Source of the DNA: Plantago elongata
Lineage: Eukaryota > Streptophyta > Magnoliopsida > Lamiales > Plantaginaceae
DNA length: 24,702 bases
Direction: 5' to 3'
Assembly (NCBI GenBank): GCA_036897095.1
Contig: JAYMSP010002373.1
Span: 1-24,702, forward strand
Position numbers and translations under genes: made by a program. The notes under the pieces are model-generated. The model was not told the origin of the DNA and ran no database searches. It saw nothing but the letters and a program-made list of their open reading frames with translations. The stretch's first letter is position 1. Every line of letters starts with the position of its first letter. Below, piece after piece: positions 19,697-24,702 of this stretch.

Positions 19697-20721
19697 TTAT
19701 TGTAGTTTCACATAAGTGCCAAATACGTGTCCATCATCTTGGACTTTGACTACCTCCTCTTCGCGAGCAAGCTCCAACTTTTGTTTTTTTAGTTCAATAA
19801 ATTGGGGATAGTTCTCATTAAAGTTAGTAATTTAATCACCCATTACATCCATTGATGAGTTACCGGAACTGATATTTTTAGCCAACTTCTTGGCCTTGTT
19901 ACGATCAATAGGCCGTTTGATACTTACCGCACTTTCATAGCCCCAGTTTCGCTTACTTCCACTACTGCCACCTGCTGATTCCATTTGTTGATCACCTACA
20001 TCAACATCGTCTCCCTCAAACTCAGCCTCCCCAGGTGGTACCCACTTCTTCATGGTTTCCTCCAAGTTCATCTGAGTTCCCTCTCTGGGTATGATTTCAT
20101 GGCATCCCACTATTTGAACGCTGTAAATGAGGTGTGGTGCTTTGATTTCTCTCTGTATATTTCTTGGGCAGTGTCTCTCACATCAGACTCATTGTAGCCA
20201 CTTCGATTGCCGACAATGACTGTAGCACGCTACACACAAATCAACCAATGATTTATGTCATCTCTTAGCCGCCCCCATCTTCCACGAAGCGAATCATGTG
20301 AACGTAATTTATCCATCCCGGTCATCATTCCTATCCTCTTGATATCCTCATACTTCTCCGCAACGAGACGAAATAATTTATAGTACTTCTGATCCGTTCC
20401 AACAATAGCATTTTGACTAACCTCCATGTAGGCTGAGATGAGAGCCAAATCCTCACTTTCGTTGTATGGGTTGTTCCGTACGGTTGTTGTGTTGGTTGTC
20501 ACTCATTCGGTGGATTTCGCTTTCCCACGCCTCCGGATCGGTTGTTTTTCCGGCTGCGTTTCAAGAACAACCTCTTCTTTCAGTGTTTGTGAAAATATTG
20601 GTGTTTGGGAGGTTGGAGATTGGTAATTTTGAGTGTAGGGATCTTGGTAGGAGCTTTGGAACAACGGTCGAACGTGACTCGATTGGGGTTGGGAAGAACT
20701 ATTTTCGAAGTGAGCTTGCAT
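19697..20721 (-). pseudogene. Harbinger ORF1: SANT/Myb-like DNA-binding protein (degenerate)
   Basis: From the ATG at 20721 (MQAHFENSSSQPQSS) a Ser/Gln-rich leader leads to KQPIRRRGKAKSTE and an in-frame TGA, then the SANT-like domain: NPYNESEDLALISAYMEVSQ, AIVGTDQKYYKLFRLVAEKY and LRGRWGRLRDDINHWL. After a TAG stop the same frame gives NRSGYNESDVRDTAQEIY. A frameshift near 20110 is followed by NWGYESAVSIKRPIDRNKAK and, after another stop, a charged helix FIELKKQKLELAREEEVVK. This is the layout of proteins often misnamed 'glutathione S-transferase T3-like' or 'NAM-associated', which act as DNA-binding partners of Harbinger transposase. At least three stops and one frameshift show it is dead. 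Confidence 0.8.
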
Positions 20722-21011
20722 ATACTCATGTTATTTATTTGGTTTGTTGATTTTCAACGCTGGAAATACTCCGCGTCCATCTCGCCGGAAAATTGAAGTG
20801 GATAGGGTGTTTTAAGGGGAAGAGAGTTTATTAAGTTTAATTAAGAGGGAAAAGGAGTTGGAGTTGGGATGATCCGAAAAATATCAATTGGTCTCATTTT
20901 ATAGATATCAAAAAATATAGCCGTTGGTGATGTTTATTTATTTTTTTATCTTTTATTTTAGGAGATATTACCGTTTTTTAACGGAAACAATTCGAATTAA
21001 AAAAAAAGAAA

Positions 21012-21201
21012 ACGGCCTTGCGTGCGATACTTGGCAGCAGCGGATTCGCTGCTGCTGTCACACGCCCCGTGCGGGATGCGGCGTTGCACGCCGCGTCATG
21101 TGATGATGCGCCTAACGGCGCGCCGTCACACGTGTGATGGAGCCATCGCGGTGCGTCGTGCTCCACGACACGAGCCCGCGACGGCTCCATTGGAACCGGC
21201 C
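21012..21201. other. GC-rich, hairpin-dense subterminal region of the Harbinger element
   Basis: This 190-bp stretch is much more GC-rich than its surroundings. It contains a 9-bp-arm hairpin (GCAGCAGCG at 21034-21042, CGCTGCTGC at 21047-21055), GCGGCG/CGCCGC (21078-21083, 21089-21094), the palindromes GGCGCGCC (21117-21124) and TCACACGTGTGA (21126-21137), and GTCGTG/CACGAC near 21155-21170. Such subterminal structure may hold ORF1 promoter or transposase-binding sites; I infer this from location only. Confidence 0.6.
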
Positions 21202-21239
21202 TTAGACCTGTAATAATGAGCTACACATTCATCTCTGAC

Positions 21240-21722
21240 TCAAATTTTGTCAACCAACGATGCAGCTGCATTTTTCACTAGGAACGACCTCGCAAGCTTA
21301 TCATTTTCATTTAGATGGTCAAACGCAGCCTCAAGAACTAGTTCATCAAACCCTTCACTATTCATCACTTCAAAAAACAAACGGGTAGTATACTCCTCGT
21401 TATCGTTTGATTTCATTGCCTTAGCCACATTTTAAACCGCCTCAACCAGCATTTCAACTTTCTCAGCGAAGTTATCCATGGAACGAGGTCTTTTCCCATG
21501 CTTCCTTATCTCAGGAGAATCCATTCGTTTTAAATTCACCTGGGTGCAATTAATGGATTCTGTATTGTCCTCATGGCTATACTCAGATGCTTCATCAATG
21601 TCAAGCATATCGACACTGGACTTAGCAAAAGATTATGTGGCTTGATCATCTCCACATACAATACACAACTCATCATACATGAAGATAGGCTTGTTCAAGT
21701 ACGGTGCTTCTTTTGGATGTGC
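21240..21722 (-). pseudogene. Myb/SANT-like (Myb_DNA-bind_3) protein, C-terminal exon, degenerate
   Basis: On the minus strand, after the acceptor TATTTTAG, translation gives AHPKEAPYLNKPIFMYDELC, the end of a Myb/SANT-like domain, then a stop after GDDQAT, an acidic Ser/Asp-rich linker, the basic KRMDSPEIRKHGKRPRS segment, a second stop (likely CAA to TAA) before NVAKAMKSNDNEEY, and a C-terminal helical part LARSFLVKNAAASLVDKI. This architecture is common in plant Myb/SANT-like proteins related to L10-interacting MYB-domain proteins. The upstream exons with the DNA-binding helices are not visible between here and the copia LTR. The Harbinger element lies directly downstream of its stop codon. 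Confidence 0.6.
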
Positions 21723-22024
21723 CTAAAATATATGGAGAGAAAAATACACAAATTGTTAATAATTAATATGCATAACATTTACTAGAAAGCTATTGAGAAA
21801 CACTTACACATAGTTAGTTATTAGAAACAGGACAACAAAATCATGATTAGAATGAGAAAAAAAATGCAAAAAAGTATTTAAAGCATCAATTATTCTAAAT
21901 AAAAATAAACATGTTCAACTAGTCAATATTCTAAAAATGACAAAAAAAAAAAAAAAAAAAAAAATTAAAAAAAAAAAAAAAAAGCTTAAGATCAGAATAA
22001 TAGAATTGCTTCTTAAGAGTAGTA
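21723..22024. other. Spacer with long poly-A tract
   Basis: The region holds AT-rich DNA that would be intronic for the Myb/SANT-like pseudogene, then a run of some 40 adenines broken by TT (about 21940-21983). TTACACATAGTTAGTTATT at 21804-21822 is repeated exactly inside the LTR at 22065-22083. No gene is seen. Confidence 0.5.
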
Positions 22025-22209
22025 TGAAGTTAGTTAAGTTAGTTTAATTATTAGTTAAGTTAGTTTACACATAGTTAGTTATTTCTTTCTTCTTGTTAGT
22101 CTATATATAGCCTTTTTGTAAACCATTGAAGTATGTATCATTCTTGAAGTATTTCTCCTTCAATCATCAATACAAACATTGGTTTTACATATTATCAATA
22201 TTATTCACA
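22025..22209 (+). repeat. 5' LTR of the right-hand copia element
   Basis: The 3' end is secure: CA at 22208-22209 directly precedes the primer binding site. A TATA box (TATATATA, 22102-22109) supports LTR promoter function. The 5' boundary is uncertain; TGAAGTTAGTTAAG at 22025 is the best TG start, giving 185 bp. The other LTR lies beyond the window. Confidence 0.55.
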
Positions 22210-22222
22210 TGGTATCAGAGCA
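22210..22222 (+). other. Primer binding site of the right-hand copia element
   Basis: TGGTATCAGAGCA is an exact match to the usual plant copia site complementary to the 3' end of initiator methionine tRNA. Confidence 0.9.
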
Positions 22223-22420
22223 AAATCTCAATTGATCGATCGATTCAACCATCGTCTTCTACTTCCGCATACTCTGTTTTCTTCATTAGTTTCCGATCAT
22301 CCATTCAACTGTGGTGTTCTTGCCATATCCGAGTAATCTTCTGGCTGGCAGTTATTTCATCCACCTCTGACGGTTATTTGAGCAGTTATACACTGCTCTT
22401 TCAGTTTCTTTCCGGCTATA

Positions 22421-23640
22421 ATGGCGGATTCTTCTTCTTCATGCGGCAATGCTGCTATTCATCAATCAGGTGTTCGATCACCGGCTGCATCCCGTGTTAG
22501 ATCGTCTCTCAACCCTGCAGAGAATCAATTTTCTCCATATTTTTACCATCCATCTGATCATCCAGGCCTGCATATCATTTCAGTCATCTTCAATGGCGAT
22601 AATTATGTTTCTTGGAGCAAATCAATGTTCGCGCATTCCAGGTGAAGAACAAACTAGCCTTGATTGATGGCTCTCTTCCCATCCTTGACGTGAGTGATTT
22701 CGAGATATATGATGCGTGGGAGAGAGCTAATACACTGGTCTTGGGATGGATCAACTTATCCCTTCATGATGACATCAAGAACAACTTGCTGTACTGCAAT
22801 TCTGCAAGAGATGTTTGGCTTCAAATTCAATCAAGATATGCACAATCCGATGGCCCTAGAGTGTTCACTCTTGAGAAGAATTTTGGAGCAATGTCCAAAG
22901 GTTCAATGTCTTTAACTCAGTATTACAACTATTTCAAGGGTGTTTGGATGAATACATCAGTTATAGGCCTGTTTTGGCTTGTTCTTGTGGTGCCTTATCA
23001 AGCTGTAAATGTGAGCTCATTCAGCAAAAGGATGCTGTTATGAAAATTTTAGTTGGCTTGGATGAATCTTATGCCCATCTACGTAGCCAACTTCTTCTGC
23101 AGAAACCACTACCCAAACTGTCTCAAGTATACTCACTATTACTGCAAGAAGAATCCCAGAGAACCCTCTTTCAGCCTATTGTTCACAACCCCTTGGATTC
23201 AGCTGCAATGGTGAGCAGATCAACACATCCTATAGGCCTCCTCTTGCCAGAAATGCAGGCTTTCAAGGCACCAATGCAACTCCTCAACCATTCAAACCAT
23301 ACCAAAAGGATAAACCAAAGAAAAAATGCCTACACTGTGGCATGAACAACCACACACAAGATACATGCTTTCAACTCATTGGTTACCCATCTGGATGGAA
23401 ACAACCAAACAAGACTGGTAAGGTATCAAATGCCAATGCTGTTGAAACTTATAATCCTGATATCTTCACTCAAGCTGCAGACAATCCCATCATGGATCCT
23501 ACACTGTATCATCAGTTCAACCAGTTCAATCAATTTCTGGCATTTCAAAAGCATTCACAGGACAACTCTGCAGTACCTGCTCATCACTCTGCTAACATTG
23601 CTGTGGCTACACTACCTCCTTCAGCTGCAGATATAGTGCC
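22421..23640 (+). pseudogene. Copia gag with CCHC zinc knuckle (frameshifted)
   Basis: The ATG at 22421 begins MADSSSSCGNAAIHQSG and reaches the gag motif HPGLHIISVIFNGDNYVSWS. Frame changes near 22630, 22950 (a G lost before GATGAATAC) and 23232 are needed to follow the protein: KNKLALIDGSLP, AWERANTLVLGWINLSL, LEKNFGAMSKGSMSLTQYY, then DEYISYRPV, KILVGLDESYAHLRSQLL, and finally the zinc knuckle CLHCGMNNHTQDTC (C-X2-C-X4-H-X4-C, 23327-23368). An Asn/Gln-rich stretch with YHQFNQFNQFL follows. The shifts could be real decay or partly sequencing error; together they predict no functional gag. Confidence 0.88.
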
Positions 23641-23711
23641 CTCAGGTTTGCATGGCATGTCATACTTCTTTAATGTTATAAATAGAAAACATACTCGGTC
23701 ATACTGCTTTA

Positions 23712-24350
23712 ATGTCATGGGTAGTGGATACATGTGCCACTGATCACATGACCTGTGATTTATCACTCTTTTGTCAATCTCCAAAACCTGTTGATGTTGT
23801 GATTAAATTACCAAACAATAATTCTATAGTTGCTACACTTATGGGAGACATCACTTTATCTGATGATTTAACACTAAAAAATGTTCTCTATGTGCCCAGT
23901 TTTACCTACAATCTTTTATCTATCAGCAGTTTAACTAAGAAATCCCATTATAATGTGTTATTCACTGCTAATCACTGCTTTCTCTTGAGTGCTAAAGACA
24001 TCAATTTGCAGGACCTGCTGTCATCCAGAAAGATTGGGCATGCTGAGCAAAGAGATGGCTTGTATCATTTGAATTTCAAATTTCATGATTTTAGTCATGT
24101 TCATTCCCCTGTCAGTTCACATGTTTTGTCTGCAAACTTAACAAAATCACATGATGTACATCTATGGCATACTAGACTAGGTCATGCATCAATGAAATGC
24201 CTTTCTTCCATTCCAGATGTAGCTCTACAATGCAATGTAAAATACCACTGTACTATCTGTCATTTTGCTAAGCACAAGAGAATGAATTTTCTGTCAGTAC
24301 CACTCATTCTTCTGCTATATTTGATCTTGTTCATTGTGATATATTGGTAA
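23712..24350 (+). pseudogene. Copia protease and GAG-pre-integrase domain
   Basis: The frame starts MSWVVDTCATDHMTC; the catalytic Asp is present but the expected D-T-G-A reads D-T-C-A. Downstream are LKNVLYVPSFTYNLLSISSL, typical of copia proteases, and the GAG-pre-integrase zinc finger: LWHTRLGHASMKCL (both His) and CTICHFAKHKRM (CX2C). After this the reading frame slips and ends at 24350, while the integrase core continues in another frame. Confidence 0.88.
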
Positions 24351-24702
24351 CTTACTCTACAATTAGTCACCAAGGACATAGATATTTCTTAACCATTGTT
24401 GATGATTATAGTAGATGTACATGGATATACTTAATGACAACAAAATCTGAAGTAAAGACACACATACTCAATTTTTACAATCTTGTTCAGACACAATTCA
24501 ACAAATCCATAAAATGTGTTAGAACTGATAATGGTGTTGAATTTATACTCGAAGATTTCTATAATAATCATGGTATAATTCATCAAACCACCTGCATTTA
24601 CACTCCACAACAAAATGGCATTGTTGAGCGCAAAATCAACATCTTCTTCAAGTTGCTAGAACTTTAATGTTTTAGTCTAACATTCCATTGATTTATTGGT
24701 CT
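24310..24702 (+). pseudogene. Copia integrase core (frameshifted, cut by window edge)
   Basis: The first Asp lies in FDLVHCDI just before the frame slip near 24340. The core then reads GHRYFLTIVDDYSRCTWIYL, the second Asp in VRTDNGVEF and the catalytic Glu in QQNGIVERK, so all three D, D, E residues are present. A further slip after ERK puts VARTLM in another frame, followed by a TAG and NIPLIYWS at the window edge. The residues suggest a younger element than the central copia copy. Confidence 0.87.

Larger units (their letters stand above)
18764..21201 (-). mobile_element. PIF/Harbinger DNA transposon, degenerate
   Basis: The element is flanked by TTA on both sides (18761-18763 and 21202-21204), the usual PIF/Harbinger target duplication. 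Its imperfect terminal inverted repeats read GGCATCTTCAATAGTAACGG (left, + strand) and GGCCGGTTCCAATGGAGCCG (right, minus strand); both begin GGC and share TTC(C)AATRG. Inside, on the minus strand, are the two genes expected of the superfamily: a SANT/Myb-like ORF1 (19697-20721) and the start of a transposase (18949-19146). ORF1 is broken and most of the transposase is missing, so it cannot move by itself. Confidence 0.75.
22025..24702 (+). mobile_element. Ty1/copia retrotransposon, 5' part, continuing past the right edge
   Basis: LTR, primer site, leader, gag, protease and integrase follow in copia order on the + strand. Several single-base frameshifts separate the pieces. Reverse transcriptase and RNase H would lie to the right of the window. 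It has opposite orientation to the central element and a different gag, so it belongs to another copia lineage. Confidence 0.9.

Noticed and set aside
1..24702. A novel multi-gene system (defence island, gene cluster or similar)
   Set aside because: The only intact genes are the two WRKY paralogues; all other coding traces match known retrotransposon or DNA transposon proteins or a Myb/SANT-like pseudogene.

Overview
The window is plant nuclear DNA, most likely from a eudicot. It is AT-rich and has two spliced genes with GT-AG introns, both coding for group III WRKY transcription factors, embedded in several classes of plant transposable element. I cannot name the species from the sequence alone. 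Nothing looks bacterial or organellar.

Layout. 1-1068: the 5' end of a minus-strand LTR retrotransposon that runs in from the left edge (LTR, primer binding site and a purine-rich, repeat-filled leader). 1069-3376: intergenic DNA and promoter of the first WRKY gene, with decayed MITE ends. 3491-8838: WRKY gene 1 (three exons, 283 aa, + strand). Its introns exceed 2.2 kb each; intron 1 holds a palindrome-rich island and intron 2 holds a 689-bp Mutator-like foldback MITE. 9139-13450: a complete but dead minus-strand Ty1/copia element with two short LTRs and a deletion across the reverse transcriptase active site. 13451-15126: intergenic DNA. 15327-17773: WRKY gene 2 (three exons, 278 aa, + strand), a paralogue of gene 1 with identical intron positions and phases but much shorter introns. 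17837-18760: intergenic DNA. 18764-21201: a PIF/Harbinger element with TTA target duplications, a broken SANT-type ORF1 and a transposase reduced to its N-terminus. 21240-21722: the last exon of a Myb/SANT-like pseudogene. 22025-24702: a second Ty1/copia element, + strand, with LTR, perfect initiator-Met primer site, gag, protease and integrase, broken by frameshifts and running off the right edge.

Function. Only the two WRKY genes look functional. They are tandem duplicates in the same orientation with WRKY70/54-like layout: an N-terminal helical region, a basic RRGCYKRR stretch, one WRKY domain with a C-C-H-C zinc finger split by the classic R-type intron, and an acidic tail with a shared YWF motif. 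By family knowledge they would bind W-boxes in defence or hormone responses. Both share a one-residue shortening of the zinc-finger loop (C-X6-C instead of C-X7-C). Everything else is transposon debris, useful mainly for reading the history of the locus. I found no convincing novel multi-gene system.
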